Assembly: GCA_026874595.1 (NCBI GenBank)
Contig: CM049311.1
Location: forward strand, 71,778,453 to 71,842,452
Reading direction: 5' to 3'
Length of the DNA: 64,000 nt
From: Sipunculus nudus
Lineage: Eukaryota; Annelida; Sipuncula; Golfingiida; Sipunculidae
The notes below the pieces were generated by a model. The model worked only from the letters and a program-made list of their open reading frames with translations. It had not been told where the DNA came from and made no database searches. Made by a program: the position numbers and the translations under genes. Below are positions 35,880-47,189 of the stretch, in pieces; within the stretch, counting starts at the first letter, position 1, and every line of letters starts with the position of its first letter.

Positions 35880-37051
35880 AAATCAAAATGCTGTGGGGGT
35901 CATCAGTCATCAGTACAATAACCCATAATTTCTCAGGAAAAGCAGGAGCTAGCATCCCCAAATTTTTTGCAAAAATCTGTCACATATCACATGTTGTTGT
36001 GTTGAGCTTTTTGTGCTCAATCCCACAACACAATTCACAAGAATTATCCCAGGTAGGGTTCTTTTAATTGTATAAAAATATATTGGGTTCATAATTGATT
36101 TTTGGAAAATCATAGAAAGCTGAAGTTGGTCTTGTGGCCATAAGTAAGCCTATATCAGAGGGCTGCAATAGTCTACTTCTGCAAAACTGTTGTTTAAAGT
36201 TCTGTATCATTGCACAAGAATGATTCCTAGATGGCATTTATTAAAGTTTACTTAAATGATTTTTGGCAGAATTATAAAACCTTTTACAATGAAAGGACTG
36301 CATCCTTTCTTTTTTAAACATGTTGTTTGAGGTGCTGGTCGGTTTACACTGCGGTCAAATGTGCTTGGTAGCACAGATTATTTCCACGGCCTGTTGATAT
36401 ACATATGATGCAATTGTCATCTTAAAGACAGTCTCTATACCAACTTGCTTTTCTGGTCTGAGGTTTGTTATTCCCCACTGTTTGCATATTTCCTCTCTTG
36501 CAGTGCCAAATGAGTTTGGCATGGATGCAGCCAGCCAGCCATGTATGTTTACATGATGAGCCAATCAGATTTCTTCTAACCTTTGGCATCATTGTTTACA
36601 CGCGTATCCAATCAGATTTTAGCTTTTCCAGCAAAAACTAACTGGGTGTTTGGAAGCTTGCTGAACCTGAAGAATCCTTCTAGTTATCACAGTGTGTGAA
36701 TGGGAGGTCACCGGGGAGATCCCAGGCTGTGTTCAGGGTGTACTGGGCACATAGCCAAAGAATCGTTTAAAGAACCTGCCTGAAATTTTGCATGTCCATA
36801 CATCTTTGATAGTTTTCTTGTACACAAGACTGGTGGGGCCACCTACAATCATTTTTGTGTTGTTAGCACCCATGCCAGTGTTTCAGCAGTGACATTTGTG
36901 TAATTGGTGCTTGTAGGTTCAAAATGTTTAGTACTTGTATTGGACATATACATGTCACACATGTACTTGAAAAGTAACGGTCCAGGATGAAAGCACTATA
37001 CCTGATGTTTATCTCATTGTACAGGTCTGCATTAGGCTTGTAGGCCTTGTT
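35880..37051 (+). mobile_element. 5'-truncated family B element (B-2)
   Basis: From about 35880 ('GGGGTCATCAGT..', 'ACCCATAATTTCTCAGGAA..AGCAGGAGCTA') to the B 3' terminus (ACAGGTCTGCATTAGGCTTG, then TAGGCCTTGTT, ending 37051) the sequence follows the right half of B-1. It retains a GGTGGGGCCACCTACAAT palindrome variant at about 36832. The 5' terminus and GTCC-rich patch are missing. Between about 36300 and 36780 there is sequence not seen in B-1, probably an insertion or a divergent internal variant. Confidence 0.68.
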
Positions 37052-37230
37052 ACTTTAACCAACTGAAATAAAACTGAAATGGAACCAGATTGAAAATTAA
37101 AGATACTATGGTTTAACAATATTGTGCAGCGGCATAGAACCTTTGCAAGTGAGAGAACAAATAATTTTACACAGATCTGTTCATATATATCACAATTGTA
37201 TAGATAAGGGTGAGAGGACAAACCCTTAAT

Positions 37231-38111
37231 TTTTGGCTCAACTGACTATAAGTTATCTGATGGTATAGCCATTTATATACATGAACAGCTGAGTCCCCAT
37301 GTAACCCTTCACCTACACACAACACCAGATTTTGAGTCATCTCTTCTCTATTTTCACACTCAGACTCAGTCACTTCAGATTGTTTTCCTCTATAGGTCAC
37401 CTGCATGTCCCATCAGTAACATCTTCTCTGAACTCCAAGTTTTAGTCTCTCAAGTTGACCTCAACCTGCCTATAGTGATCATGGGCGATTTCAATATTGA
37501 CATTTCTAATATAATATATAACACCAAATTGACACAATTATGTCAACTCTTTAAATGTCAACAACTAGTCAGAGAACCAACCAATGACCATGGAAATACC
37601 ATGGATCTTGTCTTTACTAACTGTTTGAATGTTTCAGTTTCAACATTAGAACATGGTCAGATCACAAGATATTATTAGCAACAATCCCCCATTCTTCAAT
37701 TCAGATCAAACATGGCAACTTCTCATAGCTTGTACTACCATTTCTTCTCTATAGATACTTTTTGAGACATTCTGTTTCCTCTCCCATTCAGCAACAACTG
37801 CTTCCCAAATCATATCAGTTTTCTACTTTTCCATAATTATTTTGATTTATTAAATGTGTATTTTTATACTTGCAAATCTCCACTTCCTTCCTCTGCAATT
37901 TCCAACATCTGGTCATTCCCAGTGCAATATTTTAGACACAAATTCTTGTACATATTTGAAATACTGATACTGCTATATTACTATTCTGCTCAACTACTTA
38001 TTTAATACAAAAAATTACATCTGTCAAAATGAAATCTTACAGAACTACATACAACAATGGTGATACATCTGTCACATTCAGCTGAGCACTGTGACCCTTG
38101 GGTCCCTTGTT
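37231..38111 (+). mobile_element. Short family A element carrying endonuclease sequence (A-3)
   Basis: The left end TTGGCTCAACTGACTATAAG is a diverged A 5' end; the right end CAGCTGAGC, then ACTGTGACCCTTGGGTCCC, then TTGTT closes at 38111. At 881 bp it is the shortest A copy with both ends. Instead of repeat units, the 5' two thirds is a decayed endonuclease reading frame that begins within a few bases of the 5' terminus. This looks like an internal-deletion derivative of a coding element, joining the 5' end to the region that once encoded the endonuclease. It lies about 180 bp right of the B-2 terminus. Confidence 0.68.
37243..37728 (+). pseudogene. EEP/AP-type endonuclease fragment (transposon-derived), frameshifted
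   Basis: One frame is open from 37214 to 37678. It reads from a GIAIYI strand through IVFLYRSP and LPIVIMGDFNID (GDFN at 37484-37495) to a TNDHGN..DLVFTN segment. The catalytic SDH motif that should follow is in another frame (37657-37665, context TWSDHK), which runs to a stop at 37726-37728. Comparison with the relative at 41.3 kb suggests a 4-bp loss just before SDH. These motifs, in this order, define the C-terminal part of the exonuclease-endonuclease-phosphatase fold found in LINE retrotransposons and, fused to Rep/helicase, in Helentrons. The N-terminal catalytic region and any Rep, helicase or reverse transcriptase are absent. Its location inside A-family ends favours the Helentron origin; a captured CR1/L2-like LINE fragment is the alternative. 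Confidence 0.72.
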
Positions 38112-41020
38112 ATAATGGGGTTATGACCTTCACAGGGAAAGTGACATTGATAAGTCCATTTGCTTAGGCCAGTTCTTGGTTAAAATCAAACAAAACATGA
38201 TATATATATCTCAAGAAAAGCTAGATGGAATGATTCTGATAATTGAAAGACTGAATATCTTGGAAATTAGCTGTATTCAGCACAGGAGGCTTGTTTTTGT
38301 ACCATTAAACACTACCAGTTGACAACTTCCCTGGAAGTATGGGCCAGATAAGAAAATGAAAACATGTTTGAGGAGCAGCCTATATATTTATTAAGTACTC
38401 CCCCAGGGCGGAGGCTTGCATTCCTGAGAATACATACTTCTAGTTTCATTTTGAAGCACTAATCAGTGCACCCCTGATGCTACCTGTACTATGCCATAGA
38501 TCTTACACTCTGAAATACTTTACCAGTATAGCCTACAAATGTTATGGTAAGTCTGGAATAAACTCGTCAGCTGGGTGTTCTAGGGGACAGTTAAGAATGA
38601 ACTCAAACCTGCTGGACAGGACGGCCAAGTTGAAAAGTTAATGTCAAGCCCTGTTAGGCTGGTCAGAAACCAGATCAGGATCTATAGACCTTGACATATT
38701 TACTGTTATTGATAATATTCATCCATTGATCAAACTTGATCTTTATTGGATCAAATGCAGTCTTTGGCCTGCTTGATTTGGGATATAAGATTTATTATTA
38801 TATATACTTATTTTCACTTGAAACACATTGTACAAGCAGGGATTTCTCCCTTTTAAAATGTTATCATTGCCCTCCTGGGTTGAACATTTGGGGGTGAGAG
38901 CAGTGTGTCAGGTTGAGTATTTGTGTAAATGTGCAAGCCCAAAAACTAATGGACTGCTGTCATAATGCTTTTAGCTGAATGTCCATCAAATCATTCTCTC
39001 TAGTGCTCTTGCATTACCAGAAACAGGGCTTAACAATAACAGAAAGCCAGTACTGGCCTGAGGGCCTGGAATAAAATACAAATAAACACAAGTCCCTACA
39101 AGAATAAAGTAAACTTTAAAATTATTTAGTTTCTTAGTCTTTGTATTCCAAGACAAGAGGTCATGGATACTTAACTTTAATATCAGGCAAACTATTTCGT
39201 ACCCCCAAACAACACCTCTGTGTCACTTAGTTACAAGTAGCTTAGTAATCGAAAGTAGGGCCTAATGTCGGTGAAGTAACATGGCTGCTATATGTACCTG
39301 ACTGCATGCTGTTTGACTTTCGGACTTTATAAAACATATATGAAACCACCTCAGTCTTATTTCAGTCTTATTTCAGCTACTATGGTTGGAGCACCATTGT
39401 GCAACCCCTACTGCTGAAAGAAATTCTTCCCGAGGAAGATTACTCTAAAAGATGTTGTGGATCCTTTCAAACAATATTTATGCATTGGAGCCAATTTATA
39501 ATAGGTATATTATATTTACTACATGTGCGACTGTAACTTTGACTTTGTCCATCTTGCTTGAAATCACACTTTACATAGATAATAAGGAGAGGATACAATT
39601 AATTTAAATTGTGGTCATGAGTCATGCTTGTTCTGTGATGGTGATCTTAACCTTGAATTGGTCTATTTTGGTCCAAAACCTTTCAATATGTATAAAGTGT
39701 AGGTTGGTTGATTGCCATTAATGGTCAAAGTTTGTAGACTAAAGCTAAGATACCTTGTGAATGGATGCAGCTTGCAGAATGCCTGTTGAGAGATATCATA
39801 TGCACCCAGATGGCAACATGGGTATTTCTACGTGTCTAGCCTGGATACCATACAACAAGTAGCGATTTGTTTTACGGAATATGCATTTCTGCATGCTGGA
39901 TCATTGCATGAGGAATCTCACCTTATTATTTAGTCAATACCTATTTCAGCTGCATTCTGCATTTCACATGCAGCATTCAGTACTCCATACATGAATATAT
40001 GGAATCTTAGCTTAAAGGTCATGGTCCTTAGGTCATGGATTGGTTAATTCATCTTGTCAAATTATTTTTATATATATAGTCTTTCATTTGTGCACAGTTT
40101 AACTTCCTCTCACTTAATAACAACTTGCAATCTGGATTAATTAAATAGTCAACTAATGAATTTCTTTGAAATTTTGTTCATACATAGAGGTGGGTCCTGG
40201 CCAGTGACCTGGATAGCTTCTATCCATAGAATATTACTTGTCAAATTGTGACACCACCTATGTAATATATGTCAGCATGTAAGCATTATAGGAAAGGTGG
40301 TCTATGTAAAATTGGTATAGGGAAGATCTGGAGATGGTATATATGCAGCATCTCTGATGCCTGAAATTTCTAGTTTATTAACTGACAAATTTAACATACC
40401 GCTTGAATTATTATTTCAGTTATTCTTAGGAATAACTCAGTTATTAATGAAAAATATATAAAAGATGGTAAAGTCATTTATGGGTTTACTGATCTCAAAA
40501 GCATATTATAGCCTAAAACTTATACCACATGAATACATGTATGTCCTTACAGTAAATACAGTGAAATATTATCTATAGGCAACAAGCAAGTATCAATGTC
40601 AATCCCTGGCATGCAATTATATTTCTTTTTAAATCAAAGTATGATAACTGCAGTTTGCAATTAATGTTGTACCTATACATCAAAGCCACAATATTGAAAG
40701 GAGTGAATGCTGCCTTCAACTAGGCCTGCTATATAACAATTAACAGACATGTATACATTCTGTCCATGAGTGTGGTAGATATTTCATTGAACAATTAATA
40801 CGTATGCATGTTGCTGCAGGGTATTGGACTTAGATTATTATTTTTAAAAATGAAATTAATCATTATACACAGGGAAGAAAATGTGTGATCAGGTAACAGC
40901 TATATATGGCATGTGTCCCTAGAAAATGCTGATATATAAATTTATATATGTACATTATTGAATCAATAACTTTGCCTGTGGCCAGGTTGTTAGTTTTCAA
41001 GACATATTTGTGTAAGGTAT
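38112..41020. other. Non-coding stretch
   Basis: No gene, RNA gene or repeat terminus was recognised. Base composition is a little less AT-rich in places (38.3-39.5 kb) but no frame exceeds chance length. Confidence 0.5.
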
Positions 41021-41168
41021 TATGGGCAGGTGTTATGAGTTGGATATATCTTCTTATATAATATCATTGAACTTCAGTACCTGCTCAACCAGTGATAAAG
41101 AGTATATCAGTAAATGCACAAAGAATGAAGAAAATATCAATAAAAGCATACAAATAATAATAAGAAAA

Positions 41169-41500
41169 AACAAGGGACCCATGGGTCACTGTGCTCAGCT
41201 GAAGTTGACCTTGAAGGTAAAAATCTAAAGTAATATCAAATGGAGATAAAGTGTAAGAGGAAGAGGTAATAAAGGCCATGGTTGATTTATATGATTGGTT
41301 TGTATTGATGAGCAAGAAATTGTTGCAAATAATATTTTATGACCCGACCATGTGTTTCCTAATATTGAAACTGAAGCATGTGAGCAGTTTGTGAATAAAT
41401 GATCTGTAATATTACCATGATCATTAGTTGGCTTTTTGATTAACTGTTGACATTTCAGTAGTTTACACATTTGTTCAATTGAATCTATTTTTTTTGTATA
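41169..41500 (-). mobile_element. Inverted family A 3'-end fragment (A-4)
   Basis: Read on the minus strand, the piece ends CAGCTGAGC, then ACAGTGACCCATGGGTCCC, then TTGTT (plus-strand AACAAGGGACCCATGGGTCA from 41169). It is preceded by an endonuclease-like frame. No A 5' end was found to the right, so this is a 3' fragment or its 5' end has decayed. Confidence 0.65.
41225..41500 (-). pseudogene. EEP-type endonuclease C-terminal fragment
   Basis: The minus-strand frame contains LLKCQQLIKKPTNDHGN, an FTNC segment and TWSGHK, aligning with the plus-strand fragment at 37.2-37.7 kb (KCQQLVREPTNDHGN, VFTNC, TWSDHK). The conserved SDH has become SGH, which should abolish catalysis, and the GDFN region is missing, so it is a dead remnant. 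The frame continues intact through the site of the deletion seen in the other copy. It stops only about 55 bp before the A 3' terminus, consistent with an endonuclease at the C-terminal end of a Helentron protein. Confidence 0.65.
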
Positions 41501-41509
41501 ATATATATT

Positions 41510-42090
41510 ATTAAATATATATGTATTTTTTGTGAAATGTATACAGTTGAAATATAACTAATTAACAACATAAAACAGGGCAAACAAAGCTTGATCTCAA
41601 ATTCTGCTGAGGCATTATGAGGCATATTATAAGTTTATATTTCTATACATTTCCAATATAACATATATATCTGAAATCAAAAGTTGATTCATAATTCTCA
41701 ATTGCATCATGATATTCATCATAAATCTCAATCTTGTCAGATACCACCATATCATGCATACAAATGTTTATTTATTTTTACCACAAAAATATATCTTTTA
41801 AATCTGCAAAAGAATAAATATCTTAAAATAATACTTGATTTGGATTTCACAATTTTTAATTGTGTCTTTATTTATCCATAATGTGCTTCATATTTTATAA
41901 ATTTAAGCATACTGATGGGTTCAATTATATTTGTTAAAATCATTTAAAAGAAAATTGATTTCTTTAAAAATGCTACATTAAACAACATTGTATCTTATGG
42001 ATTACACTTTGAATTACTTTTTCAATGAAAGTTTTTGCATATCGGAGTGGAAACAGCATTACAATTAAGGAGATGCAGTGAAAACAATAA
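41510..42090. other. AT-rich non-coding stretch
   Basis: Very AT-rich sequence with no recognisable feature. Confidence 0.5.
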
Positions 42091-42093
42091 CAA

Positions 42094-42483
42094 CTAGAAT
42101 ACGGGTAGTCGTCAAGCGACTACGTGTATCCGCCTAAATCAGAGTGGAACAGGTGAAGTGAGGCATGGATTGAGTGGCAAGGGGAAATAGAGTGAAGTGT
42201 TGCATATTAGCATGGATGTCTGCAGCCAAATTGTGTATGTAGGTTGCCCCCCCCTACCACAAAATCCAGAAAGCGTCCAAGGTGTATACATATGCAAAAT
42301 TTAAGGCAGATATGTGGGTTTATGTGTGGAAACAGACGCACAAACGGACGCAGAGCGCAGAAGAAAGGTCAGAGGTCAAAACAAAATCGGGGTGCAGCAG
42401 TTCACATGTGACCCGAACATAATCCTGGGTTTCGTAAAATTCTGCCCAGCGGTTACGGAGGAGTTCTCCGGACACCTACGCGG

Positions 42484-42516
<33 letters not shown>

Positions 42517-42555
42517 GCTTAAAACATAGTATCTGCAAAACTCTGTTTTGGCGGA
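42094..42555 (-). mobile_element. Short inverted family C element (C-3)
   Basis: On the minus strand it starts A|TCCGCCAAAAC (42555) and ends in the hairpin GTAGTCGcttgaCGACTAC, then CCGTATTCTAG|T (42094). The hairpin here is perfect: a 7-bp stem with a 5-nt loop. At 462 bp it keeps the two ends and little of the ~130-bp unit array of C-2. A GGC trinucleotide expansion lies near its 5' end (42480-42516), where the full copies have a CCGCGGCGGCG-like patch. The overlapping proline/glycine-rich open frames (42314-42529 +, 42376-42681 -) come from that expansion and are not genes. Confidence 0.82.
42480..42516 (+). repeat. GGC trinucleotide repeat
   Basis: About 12 GGC-type triplets with one GCA interruption and a final GGT. 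It sits at the GC-rich patch near the 5' end of C-3 and is the most GC-rich spot in the window. Confidence 0.9.
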
Positions 42556-43093
42556 TACAATTACTGCATAACACTTGGTGGGTTGGGTTTGCTTTGGGGG
42601 GGGGGGGGGTGATTGGGGTGGTGATATGAGAATAACTGTACACCTGTCACAGCATGGGATCTCCCCCAGTGACTGTAACAAATCAGAAACCCTGGCATAG
42701 CTGACTTCCAGTGAACTGGAGTGGGACCCTGCATCTGTAATCTGTAATCAAAGCAAATGACTACAATAGAGCCTCAATAAAAAATCAATAACTAGCTTAA
42801 TTTTCAAGCTTTTATTTTCAAATTTCAGATTTAAACGAATTAAATATTTATGTTTACATGCTGTGAAAATTAAAACAATGGTACTTACAGGAAGAAAAAG
42901 TGCCATGGTTAAAGTTGGGCAAAATTTAAGGTACTGATTTTATTTTTATGCTAATAACTTAAAAAATTTACAAAATTCAGATGTAATTTTGGGTAAACAA
43001 TTGAATCTTAATTAAACATAGTTATATACTTGGGAAAATAGACTCTAGTTTCAAAATTTTTCATGTTAAGTGAGTAAATAATTTTCCTGATTT

Positions 43094-46000
43094 TTAGCTC
43101 AGCTGACTGAAAGTCATCTGAGCTATAGCGATCACTCTTTGTCCGTCGTCTGTCTGTCCGTCTGTCCGTCCGTTAACCAGGCACAAATCGTAACCACTGG
43201 ACCTAGAACCTTGTAACTTGGGATTCTGAGAGGTCCATAAAAAATCTCCTTGGAAACCAGAAATTAGGTCTCTGTTACCCATATCCTTCGAGCTGTGTGG
43301 CCCCAAAGTACCCCCCAGAAAAGTCAAAAATTTCATACAAAAACTTCAATATCTCATTAACTACTTGACTGATGGTCATGATTTTTGGCATACATATTGA
43401 TCATGAGATGTTACATCACTTCCTGCAGACTGGTGGCGCCACCTGTATTTTTCGATTTTTTACGAATTTTTTTCTCTATTTTTGAGACCTTTAAAAATGT
43501 GAACATCTGTTAACAAGGCACAAATCATAAAGACTGGACTTAGAATCTTAATTCTTGACACACTGAGAGGTCCATGAAAAATCTCCTTGGAAACCAGAAA
43601 TTAGGTCTCTGTTACCCATATCCTTCGAGCTATGGGGCCCCAAAGTACCCCCCAGAATAGTAAAAAATTTCATACAAAAACTTTAATATTTCAATAACTA
43701 CATCACTGATGGTCTTCATTTTTGGCATACATATTGATCATGAGATGTTCGATCAGTTCCTGCAGACTGGTGGCGCCACCTGTACTGTTTGATTTTTTAC
43801 GATTTTTTTCCTCTATTTTTGAGACCTTTGAGGATGCTGTCATCTGTTAGCGTGGCACAAATCGTAACGACTGGACCTAGAATCTTCATTTTCGACACAC
43901 TGAGAGACCTATGAGGGTCTCCATGGAAACCAGAAATTAGGTCTCTGTTACCCATATCCTTCGAGCTATGGGGCCCAAAATTACCCCCCAGAATAGTCAA
44001 AAATTTCATACAAAAACTTCAATATCTCATTAACTACATCACTGATGGTCATGATTTTCGACATACATATTGATCATGAGATGTTTCATCAGTTTGTGCA
44101 GACTGGTGGCGCCACCTGTATTTTTCAATGTTCACGAATTGTTTTCTCCATTTTTGAGACCTTTAAGGATGTAGTTATCTGTCAACAGGGTACAAATCGT
44201 AACAACTGGACCTAGAATCTTCGTTCTTGACACACAGGGAGACCCATGATAAGTCTCCATGGAAACCTGAAATTTGGTCTCTGTTACCCATATCCTTTGA
44301 GCTATGGCACTCCAAAGTACAGCTCAGAATAATGGAAAATTTGATACAAAAGCTAAAGTATCTGAACAACTAATGCAGAGATAACCATAATTGTTTGCAT
44401 GGATATTGATCATGGAGTGTTTCATAAGTTTCTGCAGACTGGTGGTGGCACCACCTGTATTTGTTCGGTTTTTTTTACGAAATTTTTCTGTATTTTTGAG
44501 ACCTTTAAAGATATGAACATCTGTTAACAGGGCACAAATCATAAAAACTGGACCAAGAATCTTCATTCTTGACACACAGGGAGACCCATGAAAAGTCTTC
44601 CATGGAAACTTGAAATTAGGTCTCTGTTACCCATATTCTTTAAGCTGTATGGGTCCAAAATACCCCCCCCCCCCAGAATAATGGAAAATTTGAATAACTA
44701 CAACACTGATGGTCATGATTTTCGGCATACATATGGATCATGAGCTGTTCCATCAGTTTCTGCAGACTGGGTGTGCCACCTCTATTTTTTTTCAAATTTT
44801 TACGAATTTTTTTCTTTTTTTTGAGACCTTTAAAGATGTGGTTATCTGTCAACAGGGTACAAATCGCAACAACTCGACCTAGAATCTTCATTCTTGTCAT
44901 GCAAGGAGGCCCATGAAAGGTGCCTGTGGAAACTTGAAATTAGGTCTCTGTTACCCATATCCTTCAAGCTATAGGACTCCGAAGTATCCCTCAGAATAAT
45001 GGACAATTTGATACAAAAACTGAAGTATCTGAACAACTAATGCAGAGATCACCATGATTTTTTGCATGGATATTGACCATTAAGTGTTTTTATTAGTCTG
45101 CAGACTGGTGGAGCCACCTGTATTTTTGTATCCGCCAAAACGAATTTTTGCGGATACTAGGTTTTTGACCGAGTTCCTCCACCGCGGCGGCGTTCGTTTC
45201 CAGAGAGCTCCTCGGAGACTAATGGACCGATTTTTTCCAAACTTACACCTATTATCGGGTCACATGTGAACTGGTGCCTAACCAATTTGCGTTGACCTCT
45301 GACCTTTCCTCTCTATCCAGTGTCCATTTGTGGGTCTGTTTCCACTCATAAACCCTCATATCTCGGGAACCATTTGACCGATCAGGAAATAAAATTGATA
45401 CAAATGTAGCCCTTGGATTGCTTTATAACATACACAAAAAATGGTGGCGCCACCTGTAACCATGTTTGCACAGTGTCCATCTGTTCATCTGCCTTGGGTT
45501 AAAATCACTCATATCTCTGCAGTGAATTGACTAATTTACCTGAAATTCGTCATGCGTATACATCCAGGATAGCTTTCTTGATTTTATGACAGGTGGCGCC
45601 ACCTACGTTCACGTTCACGCTGATGACATCCAAGCTTATATCTTGGGAACCGTTTGACCGATCAGGAAATAAAATTTATACAAATGTAGCCCTTTGATAG
45701 CTCTGTAACATATAAAAAAATGGTGGCGCCACCTGTAACAATGTTTGCACAGCGTCTGTCTGTTAGTCTGCCGTGGCCTAAAATCACTCATTTCTCTGTA
45801 GTGGTTCGACATAACTGCCTAAAATTTTGCAGGTTTATACATCGTGGACAGCTTTCTTGATTTTATGACAGGTGGCGCCACCTACATTCTAGTTAACGCT
45901 GCACACATCCAAGCTCATATCTCAGGAACCATTTGACCGATTGGGCCAAAATTGTGCATGTGTTTAGATCTCACATAGGTCTTTATCATACACAAAACTG

Positions 46001-46481
46001 GAGGGGTTACCTGCAAAGATTTTTGCACAGTGTTTGTCTGTTTGTCTGCCATGGGCAAAAATCGCTCATATACATGTAGTGGTTTGACTTTTCTGCCTAA
46101 AATTTTGCAGGTGTATACAACTTGGACAGCTTTCTGGATTTGTGGTAGGTGGCACAACCTACATACACATTTAGGCTGCAGACATCCATGCTAATATGCA
46201 ACATACCTCACTCTATTTCCCCTTGCCACTCAATCCATGCCTCACTATCCGATTTTGGCAGATACATGTAGTCACTTGTCGGTTACCCGTATTCTAGTTT
46301 TAAAAGTTTACACATTTTTCTCTATTTTTGAGATATATAAATACAGACTAAATCTTGGCCTGTTGGTTAATCTGTTTGATGCTTCAGTTGAATGGGTATA
46401 TACTACCATTCTGATGATAAAATTTCCTTTTGCGAATCTCTTCCCAGTCAGCTGAGCGTCATGACCCATGGGTCACTTGTT
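43094..46481 (+). mobile_element. Family A element with ~335-bp array, interrupted by C (A-5)
   Basis: It starts TTAGCTCAGCTGACT with a GTCCGTCGTCTGTC patch and ends TCAGCTGAGC, then the perfect palindrome TGACCCATGGGTCA, then CTTGTT (46481). The interior has about six units of the same ~335-bp repeat as A-1 (palindromes near 43431, 43770, 44105, 44447, 44770 and 45107). The last unit is broken at 45130/45131 by the C-4 element and resumes at 46298. No protein is encoded. Confidence 0.85.
45131..46297 (+). mobile_element. Family C Helitron-like element nested in A-5 (C-4)
   Basis: It starts TCCGCCAAAACG after ...TATTTTTGTA and ends ATTCTAG before TTTTAAAAG, 1167 bp. The 5' hairpin GTATCCGCC..GCGGATAC is well preserved. 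About six units carry near-perfect palindromes (45444, 45593, 45722, 45869, then degenerate at 46010 and 46147). Joining the outer flanks restores a continuous A-unit sequence ('CACCTGTATTTTTG.A' then 'TTTTAAAAGTTT..CTCTATTTTTGAG'), as in the intact unit at 28141-28190. The insertion therefore lies between A and T with no duplication, as in canonical Helitrons. Confidence 0.88.
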
Positions 46482-46876
46482 TACAAAGTCCATTATGTTC
46501 GGGCCCATAATCTAAAGAATTTATACTTAACAGACTTAATTTCTGGCATGTACATAGGAACTATATAGAGGAATATTTATGGTAAATATGAGGAAAAACA
46601 GATGAGTGGTTTTGATATTAGGCAGTCCTTAAGTGTGAAAAAAGGATTTTAATAAAAAATTGAGGTTTTTCCTTAATTTCTCAAAGGAACGAAATTGCAG
46701 AGACCCAGTTTCCGGCTTGGAAGGAGATCTTGGGGACATCTAACATTATGCTGAATTTTGGATTACTAGGTCTTACAGTTTCAAAAACGTGCCACAACTA
46801 CGGACGGATGGACGGACGACGGACAATGGACCACGACTATAGCTCAGATGACTTATAGTCGTCTGAGCTAAAAATG
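46482..46876 (-). mobile_element. Inverted 5' fragment of family A, second subtype
   Basis: On the minus strand it reads TTAGCTCAGACGACTATAAG, a GTCCGTCGTCCGTCC patch and the A-2 phrases 'GGCAT.A.GTTAGATGTCCCC', 'GGAAAAACCTCAATTTTT' and 'CTGCCTAATATCAAAACCACTCATCTG'. It stops at the exact 3' end of A-5. It has no 3' terminus of its own. Confidence 0.75.
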
Positions 46877-47185
46877 ATTTTTTCAGTTAAAGAATATCAA
46901 TGTTTTAATTCAGGTCTTATCAGAGCATTTTCAGCAGACATAGATATGCTGCAAATAAAATGCTTGAATGGAAGTCAGTGATGGAATATATAAACTCAGA
47001 ATCCTCTGGTAGAAGCTCCTGTTTTACATGAGGCCATATTTATGATAGCCAGGAGGCCCAATTAAAATCAACAAGCATGTCAGAAACAGAGTCTTATATA
47101 TGTTGCCAGAGTAAGTCCTGAGGGAAACAGAAAAATATATCGTGCACTTTGTGTTAAAGTAGATACATAGATGCACGGTGTATAA
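46877..47185. other. Non-coding stretch
   Basis: About 300 bp with no recognised feature between the inverted A fragment and the A-2 paralogue. Confidence 0.5.
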
Positions 47186-47189
47186 TGAA

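Noticed and set aside
42314-42681. Glycine-rich (+) and proline-rich (-) open frames
   Set aside because: Created by the GGC triplet expansion and a G run in and beside the C-3 element.
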